Assembly: GCA_946409855.1 (NCBI GenBank)
Contig: CAMJXZ010000027.1
Coordinates: 1-16,661, forward strand
Direction: 5' to 3'
Origin: an uncultured Clostridia bacterium
GTDB lineage: Bacteria; Bacillota; Clostridia; Christensenellales; Aristaeellaceae
DNA: 16,661 nucleotides
Positions 5,373-11,833 of the stretch are shown one piece after another (the first letter of the stretch is position 1; each line of letters starts with the position of its first letter). The translations under genes were made by a program, and so were the position numbers. Under the pieces are notes generated by a model. It did no database searches, was not told the DNA's origin, and saw only the letters and a list, made by a program, of their open reading frames with translations.

Positions 5373-6353
5373 TTATTCCACGGTCAGGGTGATGGTCACG
5401 TCGCCGTTTCCAAGCAGCGAACGCATCTCCTCCGGGGTCTTGTCGGTGATGTGCCCGAGCCAGGTATACGCCCAGGAATTGCTGCCGTAAAACACCACCA
5501 GCTGGTCGCCCGCGTACAGCACGATGTCGCCGGAAGCCGTGACCGTCTGCACATCCGCGCTGGGCAGGCGCTGGCCGATGGCCCCCACCTGCTCAAAGCC
5601 GCCGTACATGGACATCCGGATCGTCAGTCCCCGGGCCGCCAGCTCCGCCAGCGCGCGGACGGCGTCGTTGTCCTCCCATTCGACGGCTGCCGCCGTACCG
5701 TTGATGCTCATTTTCATAACCGATTCCTCCTTGGTCAGCTTCATGGACAGGGCCCAGGCCTGAATCTCTTCTGTGGTGCTGTGATTGGCGAGGCGTTTTG
5801 CGTCCAGCCAGGTTCCCGCGGCGCCTGTCAGCGCCTGCAGGTTTTTCGCGCTGGAGCCCGCGCCGCTGGACGCCGAGGTGCAGAAGGGGACGACGGTTTT
5901 GCCGGAAACATCGATGCCCTCCAGCAGCGTGTACAAAACCCTGGGCGCCTGGCCGTGCCAGATGGGATAGCCCAGGAAGATCACATCGTACCGGTCCGGC
6001 GATTCCGGAAAGGCCGCAATGGCGGGGCGGGACGCGCTGTCGTCCTGTTCCCGGTCGGCGCGGCAGCCGGTGTAGTAGGCCAGGTCCGCCGCCGAGTACG
6101 GGGTTTCGGGAACGATCTCAAACACGTCCGCCGCCAGCGCTTCCGCCACCGCGAAGGCCGCCGCCTTCACCGTATCGTCCGTGGAAAAATAGATCACCAG
6201 CACGTTGGTATCCGGGTTTTGCCGGAGCGCGGGCAGGGAAGAAATGTCCAGCGTGGCCGATGTCACCGCGTCCAAAGCATAAGCGGGCAGGAGCGCCGGG
6301 GACATAAGGAGCGCCAGGGACACAAGAAGCGCGCACAGTTTTTTCACGAGCAT
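5373..6353 (-). CDS. Exported flavodoxin fused to a cyclophilin-like domain
   Basis: About 326 residues from the ATG at 6353. AAGGAGGT lies only 3 nt before that ATG, so the in-frame GTG at 6347 (9-nt spacing) may be the true start. A signal peptide (VKKLCALLVSLALLMSPALLPAYA, cleavage after AYA likely) precedes a flavodoxin-like domain at about 50-205: NVLVIYFSTDDTVK (FMN phosphate loop, degenerate relative to YSxTGNT) and DVIFLGYPIWHGQAPRVL. A cyclophilin-like domain (COG2164/PF18050 type) follows at about 215-326: MSINGTAAAVEWEDNDAV, GDIVLYAGDQLVVFYGSNSWAYTWLGHI. Both domains recur together in Bacillota and Bacteroidota. The gene lies 16 nt after the exported aldo/keto reductase gene, in the same operon. 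Export of a flavodoxin fold is unusual; electron donor and acceptor are unknown. Confidence 0.85.
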   Translation of the reverse strand: MLVKKLCALLVSLALLMSPALLPAYALDAVTSATLDISSLPALRQNPDTNVLVIYFSTDDTVKAAAFAVAEALAADVFEIVPETPYSAADLAYYTGCRADREQDDSASRPAIAAFPESPDRYDVIFLGYPIWHGQAPRVLYTLLEGIDVSGKTVVPFCTSASSGAGSSAKNLQALTGAAGTWLDAKRLANHSTTEEIQAWALSMKLTKEESVMKMSINGTAAAVEWEDNDAVRALAELAARGLTIRMSMYGGFEQVGAIGQRLPSADVQTVTASGDIVLYAGDQLVVFYGSNSWAYTWLGHITDKTPEEMRSLLGNGDVTITLTVE

Positions 6354-6369
6354 ATACCTCCTTATCTTT

Positions 6370-7287
6370 TCACCAGGTTTCATACCGTTCCTGCCGGTCC
6401 AGCAGGCGGATTTCCTCCATTTCCGACGGGGACAGTTCAAAATCAAAAATATCCTGGTTTTCGGCGATGTGCGCCGGGTCGGAAGAGCCGGGGATGGCGA
6501 TATACCCGGCCTGCAGGTGCCAGCGCAGGATCACCTGGGCCGGCGTTTTGCCGTGACGGCCGGCGATCCGCACGATGGTTTCATTCCCGAAATGCGCCTG
6601 CGTATGTCCCCGGCCCCCGAAGGGATACCAGCTTTCCACCACGATGCCGTACCGCCGGACGTATTCCTGCAGGGCGGCATTCTGATAATACAGGTGGTTT
6701 TCGTTCTGGATCACGGCGGGAAGGATCTGCGCGAAGGAGAGCACTTCCTCCACGGCCTCCGGCGTATAGTAATTGGAAATGCCGATGGAGCGCACCTTGC
6801 CGTCCCGGACGGCCTGCTCCAGCGCCCGGTACACCGCTTTGTCATTCCACCCCGGCTGGTGGATCAGCATCAGGTCCACATAGGAAACGTCCAGATCCCG
6901 CAGGGAATCGTCGATCCCCTGAGCAGCCCGGTCATAATCGGAAGGCATGATCTTGCTGGTGATGAACACTTCCTCCCGGGTGACGATGCCGTCCCGGATG
7001 GCCCGCTTCAGCCCCCGGCCGACCCCCGCCTCGCAGCCGTAGTACCGGGCGGTATCGATGAGCCGCATCCCGCACCGGAGGGCCGCGTAGGTGCACGCTT
7101 CCGCCTGATCGTTGTCCAGCGTCCAGGTGCCCAGGCCGAGGACGGGCATTTCATAGCCGCTGTTGAGCAGCACGGTTTTGACCCGGCTTTCTTCCGCCGG
7201 AGCGGCCCCGGGCAGCCCCGCGCACAGCGCCGCCAGCACGATGCCGGCCAGCAGCAGCCGGCAGATCCGGCGATTACTTTTCATCAT
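6370..7287 (-). CDS. Aldo/keto reductase with N-terminal signal peptide
   Basis: 305 residues. The start ATG at 7287 (or the adjacent one at 7284) overlaps the end of the upstream gene by 14 nt, implying translational coupling; AAGGA lies 5 nt upstream. Residues 5-31 look like an export signal (RRICRLLLAGIVLAALCAG...APA, cleavage before EESR). The mature part is a classic AKR barrel: VLGLGTWTL, D78 and Y83 (DTARYYG), K112 (ITSKIM), H143 (LIHQPG), GISNY, a QNENHLYYQN region, and IPGSSDPAHIAEN for NADPH binding. All four catalytic residues are present. The family (2,5-diketo-gluconate reductase-like) is normally cytosolic and NADPH-dependent, so the signal peptide is odd. Substrate unknown; an aldehyde is likely given the regulator. 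Confidence 0.88.
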   Translation of the reverse strand: MMKSNRRICRLLLAGIVLAALCAGLPGAAPAEESRVKTVLLNSGYEMPVLGLGTWTLDNDQAEACTYAALRCGMRLIDTARYYGCEAGVGRGLKRAIRDGIVTREEVFITSKIMPSDYDRAAQGIDDSLRDLDVSYVDLMLIHQPGWNDKAVYRALEQAVRDGKVRSIGISNYYTPEAVEEVLSFAQILPAVIQNENHLYYQNAALQEYVRRYGIVVESWYPFGGRGHTQAHFGNETIVRIAGRHGKTPAQVILRWHLQAGYIAIPGSSDPAHIAENQDIFDFELSPSEMEEIRLLDRQERYETW

Positions 7288-7603
7288 AGACTTCCTTTGC
7301 CAGATTGAAGACCGCCCACGCCTTCGGCCAGCCCGCGTAAAAGGCGGTATGGGTGATGGCCGCCGCCATCTCCTTGCGGGTGACGCCGTGGTTTCTGGCG
7401 TTCTGCAGATGATATTTGAGGCTGCTGTCCGTCAGGCCCTGCGCCATCAGCGCCACCACCGTGATCAGGCTCCTGGTTTTCAGGTCCAGGTCCTCGTTGT
7501 TCCAGTTTTCCCCAAACAGGACGTCGTCGTTGAAATGGGCGAATTCCGGGGCAAAATCCCCCAGCCTGTCCCGTCCCGCCGTCTGTACGATCTTTTCCGC
7601 CAT
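7274..7603 (-). CDS. Carboxymuconolactone decarboxylase family protein
   Basis: 109 residues, typical for single-domain gamma-carboxymuconolactone decarboxylase (CMD, PF02627) proteins. The start is the ATG at 7603, behind GGAGGAGATCAGCC; the longer in-frame ATG at 7669 lies on the promoter -10 box and is rejected. Family signature: LDLKTRSLITVVALMAQGLTDSSLKYHLQNARNHGVTRKEMAAAITHTAFYAGWPKAW. It lacks the CxxC of AhpD-type peroxidases, so it is nearer the YraC-like group. It is the first gene of the leftward operon. In Bacillus subtilis a CMD-type gene (yraC) belongs to the AdhR aldehyde regulon (from memory), which fits the MerR gene next door. Catalytic activity is uncertain. Confidence 0.9.
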   Translation of the reverse strand: MAEKIVQTAGRDRLGDFAPEFAHFNDDVLFGENWNNEDLDLKTRSLITVVALMAQGLTDSSLKYHLQNARNHGVTRKEMAAAITHTAFYAGWPKAWAVFNLAKEVYDEK

Positions 7604-7663
7604 GGCTGATCTCCTCCGTCCGCTGATTCTCTGCCGCGGCCTTGCATTCCGCGCCGCGCCGTG

Positions 7664-7681
7664 GTACAATTTTAATTGTAC
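7664..7681. repeat. Perfect 18-bp palindrome over the operon -10 region
   Basis: GTACAATT (7664-7671), TT, AATTGTAC (7674-7681). The right half contains the minus-strand -10 box (TACAAT, 7680-7675) and the left half contains a plus-strand TACAAT at 7665-7670, which could serve the divergent MerR gene. It may simply be two face-to-face -10 boxes. Confidence 0.6.
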
Positions 7682-7705
7682 TACCTGAACCTGACTTCAG
7701 GTCAA
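7675..7705 (-). promoter_or_regulatory. MerR-type promoter (19-bp spacer) with internal operator dyad
   Basis: Minus strand: TTGACC (7705-7700), spacer of exactly 19 bp, TACAAT (7680-7675). The long spacer is the hallmark of promoters that MerR proteins activate by underwinding the DNA. A 6-2-6 dyad, ACCTGA-CT-TCAGGT (7689-7702 on the plus strand), lies inside the spacer, where MerR regulators bind. It drives the four-gene operon 7603-4210 and is shared with the divergent MerR gene. Transcription should start near 7668. Confidence 0.85.
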
Positions 7706-7732
7706 GCACTTTTTTGAAGGAGGCAGTCTTTC

Positions 7733-8170
7733 ATGTATACCATCGGCCAGGTCTCCGAGATGTTCCGTCTGCCGATTTCCACCATCCGGTATTACGACCG
7801 GCAGGGGCTGTTCCCCGGCCTGGAGCGAAAAGCCGGCATCCGCCGCTTCGGCGCGCGGGAAATCGAAGCCCTCCGGGTGATCGAATGCCTGAAGGCCTCC
7901 GGCCTGGGCATCCGGGACATCCGGCAGTTCATGGCCTGGACGACGGAAGGCGCCGCCACCTACGAACAGCGCAAACAGCTCTTTGAAACGCGGAAGCGGG
8001 CGGTGGAGGCCGAAATGGAGGCGCTGCAAATGACGCTGGACATGCTCCGCTACAAGTGCTGGTACTACGAAACCGCCCTGGCGGACGGGAACGAGAACCG
8101 AATCAGCGCCATGCTGCCGGACCGTCTGCCGCCGGAAATACAGGAATTATACGATCGTATCCATGAATAA
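7733..8170 (+). CDS. MerR family transcriptional regulator, AdhR/NmlR-like
   Basis: 145 residues. The ATG at 7733 has GGAGG (7719-7723) 9 nt upstream. Residues 1-70 are the winged helix-turn-helix (MYTIGQVSEMFRLPISTIRYYDRQGLFPGLERKAGIRRFGAREIEALRVIECLKASGLGIRDIRQFM). Residues 75-115 form the dimerising coiled coil (YEQRKQLFETRKRAVEAEMEALQMTLDMLRYKCWYYE). There is no metal-binding C-terminal loop, so it is not a metal sensor. C52 in the ECLKASG segment is at the position of the reactive Cys of AdhR/NmlR regulators, which sense aldehydes and other electrophiles (established for those proteins, inferred here). It is divergent from its likely target operon and followed by its own terminator. Confidence 0.92.
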   Translation: MYTIGQVSEMFRLPISTIRYYDRQGLFPGLERKAGIRRFGAREIEALRVIECLKASGLGIRDIRQFMAWTTEGAATYEQRKQLFETRKRAVEAEMEALQMTLDMLRYKCWYYETALADGNENRISAMLPDRLPPEIQELYDRIHE

Positions 8171-8196
8171 GGGGCTGCCGGGCGGTCCCTTTTTTT
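8169..8196 (+). terminator. Intrinsic terminator of the MerR gene
   Basis: Starting in the stop codon, AAGGG plus GCTGC pairs with GCGGT plus CCCTT (8169-8191, including G-T pairs, 3-nt loop) and is followed by seven T residues (8190-8196). Hairpin and T-run are in the right order for the plus strand. Confidence 0.8.
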
Positions 8197-8248
8197 GTGC
8201 ATGATTCCTTTTACGAAACTGCTGAAGAGACGGCGCAGGAATTCATGG

Positions 8249-8277
8249 TCGACAAAACGCGGAAAAGCGTCCATTAT
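8249..8277 (+). promoter_or_regulatory. Possible promoter of the CdaR-type regulator gene
   Basis: TCGACA (8249-8254), 17-nt spacer, CATTAT (8272-8277): a moderate match to the consensus. The imperfect TGCACAAT dyad at 8273-8290 overlaps the -10 box, which would suit autoregulation. Confidence 0.35.
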
Positions 8278-8290
8278 GTATTTGCACAAT
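8273..8290. promoter_or_regulatory. Imperfect copy of the CdaR-type palindrome upstream of the regulator gene
   Basis: ATTATGTATTTGCACAAT matches the perfect 18-bp palindrome at 9411-9428 in the whole right arm (TGCACAAT) and in 6 of 8 left-arm bases, with the same 2-bp centre spacing. It lies 42 bp upstream of the regulator ATG. A further half-site, TTGTGCA, is at 8195-8201. Confidence 0.55.
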
Positions 8291-8331
8291 CAGTGAGCCC
8301 AAGGATCCGTCTCAAGGGAAAGGGGAACATC

Positions 8332-9411
8332 ATGGAATTACTGACTGCCCAGCACGCCCGGGAGCTGGTAAAGAGGATCACCAGGGTGGTTCCCTACGAG
8401 CTGTGCCTGACCGATATGTCGGGCACGGTCATCGCGGGGACCGACGCGTTTTCCGTCGGGCAGACGCTGGCCGGTGCCCGGCGGGCCGTGGAAGGGCAGG
8501 AGGCGCAGATCGTCTACAAAAGCCGCGGGGATGAAAAGATGGGCATCTTTTTCCCCCTCTGGTTCAGCGAGCAGATGCAGGGAGTCGTTTTCATCGCCGG
8601 GGAGATCATGGACGTCATGCCGATCGGGCAGATCGTGGCCAGCCTGGCGGAGGCCCTGATGCAGAACACCGCCGTCATGGAAATCAACGCGGTCAATGAA
8701 AAGCGGATGAACGACTTTCTCTTTGAGTGGACCGTCCGCAAGCCCCAGGAATTCGACGATTATTTCCTGGACCTGGCATCCTATTACGGGATCGACCTCA
8801 CCGTCAGGCGCAGGGCGGTGCTGATCGAGCTGCGCCGGATCCGATACAGCCTGCTGGATCAGGTTAAAAACCTTCTGAAAGCCGGGGAGTTCATCGCCCG
8901 GCAGACCATCGATTCCGTGATGCAGCTGATGCTGGACAACGATGAACTGGAGGAGCGGGTGCAAAAGATCCTGTCCCTCAGCCCGGACTTCGGCTGCTGC
9001 ACGGTGGGCGCCGGCGGAAATGCGGTGTCGGAAAGCGTGAGCACCGCGTACCAGACCCAGCGGATCGTGAAAGCCCTCGGGGAAAAAGAGAAGCTGTTTT
9101 ATTACGAGCAGTACGCGCTGGAATGCCTGCTCATCCGGGCCCGGGATACCCGGGAAATCGAACGGATCCAGAGCACGCTCCGCGGAAACGACCCGGAAGG
9201 AATCCTGTTCAGGACCATCCGGGTGTACGCCGCGCGCGGGACGGACAAGGCGGCGGTCTGCCGGGAACTGTACGTCCACCGCAACACCCTGGGCTACCGG
9301 CTGGGCAGGATCCGTCAGCTGACCGGGCTGGACCCGCACGTTCCCAGGGAACTGATGCTCCTGTACGCGGCGGCCCTGACGGAGACGATGAGCGGCGGCG
9401 CCCTTCAGTAA
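8332..9411 (+). CDS. CdaR/PucR-type transcriptional regulator (sugar diacid / glycerate sensor family)
   Basis: 359 residues from the ATG at 8332 (AGGGG 6 nt upstream); the longer in-frame ATG at 8197 lies in the preceding terminator and is rejected. Residues 1-130 match the putative sugar-diacid recognition domain (PF05651): LLTAQHARELVKRITRVVPYELCLTDMSGTVIAGTD, then IFFPLWFSEQMQGVVFIAGE. The C-terminus is the PucR-type helix-turn-helix (PF13556): IRVYAARGTDKAAVCRELYVHRNTLGYRLGRIRQLTGLDPH, with the invariant HRNTLxYRLxRIxxLTG. E. coli CdaR (about 385 aa) is the closest characterised relative by architecture and activates diacid/glycerate genes. Here the gene precedes a carbohydrate ABC operon and shares a palindrome with it, so it is the probable activator of that operon. 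The ligand is unknown. Confidence 0.88.
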   Translation: MELLTAQHARELVKRITRVVPYELCLTDMSGTVIAGTDAFSVGQTLAGARRAVEGQEAQIVYKSRGDEKMGIFFPLWFSEQMQGVVFIAGEIMDVMPIGQIVASLAEALMQNTAVMEINAVNEKRMNDFLFEWTVRKPQEFDDYFLDLASYYGIDLTVRRRAVLIELRRIRYSLLDQVKNLLKAGEFIARQTIDSVMQLMLDNDELEERVQKILSLSPDFGCCTVGAGGNAVSESVSTAYQTQRIVKALGEKEKLFYYEQYALECLLIRARDTREIERIQSTLRGNDPEGILFRTIRVYAARGTDKAAVCRELYVHRNTLGYRLGRIRQLTGLDPHVPRELMLLYAAALTETMSGGALQ

Positions 9412-9428
9412 TTGTGCAAATGCACAAT
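9411..9428. promoter_or_regulatory. Perfect 18-bp palindrome ATTGTGCA-AA-TGCACAAT, probable CdaR operator
   Basis: Arms 9411-9418 and 9421-9428 are exact reverse complements. It begins at the last base of the regulator stop codon and lies about 65-80 bp upstream of the predicted operon start, an activator position. An extra half-site, ATTGTGC (9457-9463), overlaps the -35 box. An imperfect copy precedes the regulator gene itself. Confidence 0.7.
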
Positions 9429-9457
9429 ACAAACCTCCCCCTTTGGTCGGTTTCACA

Positions 9458-9486
9458 TTGTGCCGGACAGGCCGTTCTGCTATACT
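9458..9486 (+). promoter_or_regulatory. Promoter of the carbohydrate ABC operon
   Basis: TTGTGC (9458-9463), 17-nt spacer, TATACT (9481-9486). The -35 box is weak and coincides with an operator half-site, as expected for an activator-dependent promoter. A small dyad (TATACT-TGC-AGTATA, 9481-9495) covers the -10 and start region. Confidence 0.6.
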
Positions 9487-9549
9487 TGCAGTATAAAGAA
9501 ACCATTTCTTTTCCGGCCCGACCGCCAACAAAGAAGGAGAGGTATCGTC

Positions 9550-10800
9550 ATGAAAAAAACGCTCGCTGTCATCCTGTCCCTGATCATGGTGCTGTCCGTG
9601 TGCTCCCTGAGCGCCCTGGCCGACGCCAAAGAACTGAACGTCCTGTATTCCGGCACGCCCCAGGTCCATGAAAAAGAATTCCTGATCGATGAGTACTTCG
9701 CCGGCTTTGAGCAGGAATTCGGCGTCAAGGTCAACGTCGAGTTCGTCACCCAGGCGGACGCCATCAACCTGGTCCGCACCCAGCAGGAAACCGGCAATGT
9801 CACCTATGACGTGATCTACGCCGACACCGCCAACATGGCGCCCTACGTCAACGGCGGCTGGATGCAGGACATCACCGAACTGGTCAACGGCACCGGCTCC
9901 ACCTACACCAACATGTTCGACGGCACGACCAACAAGGACGGCGTCCGCTACTTCGTCCCCAATTCCTTTGACGTGTACGTGCTCATCTGCAACGTCAAGG
10001 CCCTGGATTATCTGCCCGATGGCCTGACCCGCGACGACGTGGTCAAGGGCATCTCCTGGGAACAGTACGCGCAGTGGGCCGTGAACATCGCCGCCGGTGA
10101 AGGCGAAGGCAAGACCATGTTCCCCGCCAGCTCCACCGGCTCCCAGCTGCTCTACCCCATGGCCGGCATTTCCATGGCCTACGGCGGCGGCTTCCCGGAA
10201 TTCACCTCCGACGGCTTCAAGAGCGCCCTTGGCATCCTGGCCACCATCGCGCAGGCTGACGGCTACTACGCCGAGCAGGACCAGTACAACGCCGTCACCG
10301 AGCCCATGAGCAGCGGCGACGCCTGGCTGGCTTACTCCCACATGGCCCCCGCGGGCACCGCTTACAACGCCGCGCCCAACAACTTCGTCATCGGCGCCGC
10401 TCCCTACGGCTCCGTCGGCGCAGGCTCCACCTCCGGCGCGTGGTGCTACGGCATCCAGAAGGGCGCCGCCAACCAGGAGCTCGCGGAAACCTTCATCAAG
10501 TACATCGCCCGTCCCGAAGTGAACTATGACTTCTGCTACAACTACGGCGGCGCCCTGAGCCCGATCATCGAAGTGGGCGAGCTGCTGACCGACGACGACG
10601 TCGTGATGCGCGCCGGCATCAACGTGCTGGCTGCCGCGAAGGTCTCCGGCGTCCCCTCCACGGAATATTCCGACTGGAACGCCGTCAAGCTCCTGTACTG
10701 CGACATCTTCAACGAAGTGCTCACCGGCAAGGCGGTTCCCGGCGACGATTATCTGGCCGAAAAGCAGGCCGCTCTGGAAGCGCTGTACATCGCCAAATAA
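9550..10800 (+). CDS. ABC transporter extracellular solute-binding protein (family 1, carbohydrate)
   Basis: 416 residues. The start ATG at 9550 follows AAGGAG (9534-9539). The signal peptide is MKKTLAVILSLIMVLSVCSLSALA, cleaved before DAKE; the Cys at 18 is not in a convincing lipobox, so surface retention is uncertain. The mature protein is a two-lobed family 1 binding protein: ELNVLYSGTP, YFAGFEQEFGVKVNVEFV, TYDVIYADTANMAPYVNGGWMQDITELV, RYFVPNSFDVYVLICNVKAL and a C-terminal FIKYIARPEVNYDFCYNYGG. It is the first gene of the operon with two permeases, a MalK-type ATPase and a glycosidase, so it should bind a sugar, oligosaccharide or glycoside. A stable hairpin follows the stop. Unusually for the window, the codons are strongly C-ending, as in highly expressed genes. 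Confidence 0.9.
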   Translation: MKKTLAVILSLIMVLSVCSLSALADAKELNVLYSGTPQVHEKEFLIDEYFAGFEQEFGVKVNVEFVTQADAINLVRTQQETGNVTYDVIYADTANMAPYVNGGWMQDITELVNGTGSTYTNMFDGTTNKDGVRYFVPNSFDVYVLICNVKALDYLPDGLTRDDVVKGISWEQYAQWAVNIAAGEGEGKTMFPASSTGSQLLYPMAGISMAYGGGFPEFTSDGFKSALGILATIAQADGYYAEQDQYNAVTEPMSSGDAWLAYSHMAPAGTAYNAAPNNFVIGAAPYGSVGAGSTSGAWCYGIQKGAANQELAETFIKYIARPEVNYDFCYNYGGALSPIIEVGELLTDDDVVMRAGINVLAAAKVSGVPSTEYSDWNAVKLLYCDIFNEVLTGKAVPGDDYLAEKQAALEALYIAK

Positions 10801-10855
10801 GCGGAAATCTCCGGTTCATGCTCCATCATAGAGAAGTATTCTGATGGAATCTGAT

Positions 10856-10896
10856 GACGAAGGGGTACTGATCTATCGGGTCAGTACCCCTTCGTC
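10856..10896 (+). promoter_or_regulatory. Intercistronic hairpin after the solute-binding protein gene
   Basis: GACGAAGGGGTACTGA (10856-10871) pairs perfectly with TCAGTACCCCTTCGTC (10881-10896): 16 bp with a 9-nt loop. No T-run follows, so readthrough into the permease is expected. The likely role is 3' protection of the binding-protein mRNA or partial attenuation, so that binding protein exceeds membrane components. Confidence 0.75.
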
Positions 10897-10936
10897 CGTT
10901 CCGATGTTCTGATCAAGGATCCCGGGAGGAAGCGCC

Positions 10937-11833
10937 ATGAATGAAAAGAAGCGACTGATCTCCAAGAACGCCACTCCTTATATTCTGCTGGCGCCCGTGT
11001 TTCTCTACTACGCCGTGTTCTGGCTGTACCCGGTACTGGCGGGCGTCCGGGAGGTATTTATCGATATGAACGGCCGTTTCAGCCTGACGGCCAACTTTAA
11101 AATGATGGCGGAATCGGCCCTGTTTACCGAATCCGTCGTCAATACCGCCACCTTCGCCGCGCTGTCCGTGCTGCTTCAGTATTTTTTCGCGCTGCTGCTT
11201 TCCATCCTCCTGGCCAGGAAATTCCGGGGCGCGAAGCTGCTGATGTTCATCGCCATGATCCCCATGGCGATCACGCCCACCGCCACGGCCATCATCTGGA
11301 AGACGGGGCTGGTCAAGGACGGCTGGATCAACTCGCTGCTGATGTACCTGGGGCTGATCAAAAAGCAGATCGTCTACATGAACGTGGAGGGCATGGACGC
11401 GGTGCTGCTGCTGGTCCTGATCGACACGTGGACGGTCACGCCGTCGGTCATGGTCATCCTGATCGCGGGGCTGCAGGGGCTGCAGGTGGAAATGAAGGAA
11501 GCCGCCTATACCTTCGGCGCCAACAAATTGCAGATCCTCAAGGACATCACCCTGCCGATCCTGCGCCCGTCCATCACCACCTCCATCATCATGCGCATGA
11601 TCGCGGCGCTGCAGGTCTGGTCCATCGCCGTCATGGTGCTGGGGTACTCCAAAGCGCCCTTCCTGGTGGAGCGCGTCGCCTTCTATAAGGACGCGATCCC
11701 CGGCGTGGACACCAGCTCCAAGCTGGCCTTCACCTACTCCTTTATGACCACCATCGTGGTGCTGGCCGCCACGGTGATTTACCTCCGGGTTTCCAACCGG
11801 GGAAAGAAGGCCGCCGAAAGGAGTGAAGCATAA
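10937..11833 (+). CDS. Carbohydrate ABC transporter permease, MalF/UgpA type
   Basis: 298-residue inner-membrane protein. ATG at 10937 with GGAGG 7 nt upstream. There are about six membrane segments: roughly 15-36, 68-92, 100-121, 155-180, 212-235 and 268-288. The cytoplasmic EAA loop that docks on the ATPase is at 188-207 (EAAYTFGANKLQILKDITLP). This is the standard length for a CUT1-family permease without the MalF-style extra domain. Its stop codon overlaps the start of the second permease gene by one base (TAATG). Confidence 0.93.
   Translation: MNEKKRLISKNATPYILLAPVFLYYAVFWLYPVLAGVREVFIDMNGRFSLTANFKMMAESALFTESVVNTATFAALSVLLQYFFALLLSILLARKFRGAKLLMFIAMIPMAITPTATAIIWKTGLVKDGWINSLLMYLGLIKKQIVYMNVEGMDAVLLLVLIDTWTVTPSVMVILIAGLQGLQVEMKEAAYTFGANKLQILKDITLPILRPSITTSIIMRMIAALQVWSIAVMVLGYSKAPFLVERVAFYKDAIPGVDTSSKLAFTYSFMTTIVVLAATVIYLRVSNRGKKAAERSEA

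Noticed and set aside
5451..6950. 499-codon plus-strand reading frame
   Set aside because: Antisense to the flavodoxin fusion and the exported aldo/keto reductase, both of which have clear motifs; no recognisable domain in this frame.
8197..8331. A longer CdaR-type protein starting at 8197
   Set aside because: That start lies immediately after the terminator T-run, has no ribosome binding site, and would bury the promoter and operator; the 8332 start has AGGGG and matches the family N-terminus.
8338..10341. 667-codon minus-strand reading frame
   Set aside because: It spans the CdaR gene, the intergenic promoter and most of the binding-protein gene in antisense; composition (Val/Gly/His/Asp/Gln) is that of a shadow frame and there is no ribosome binding site.
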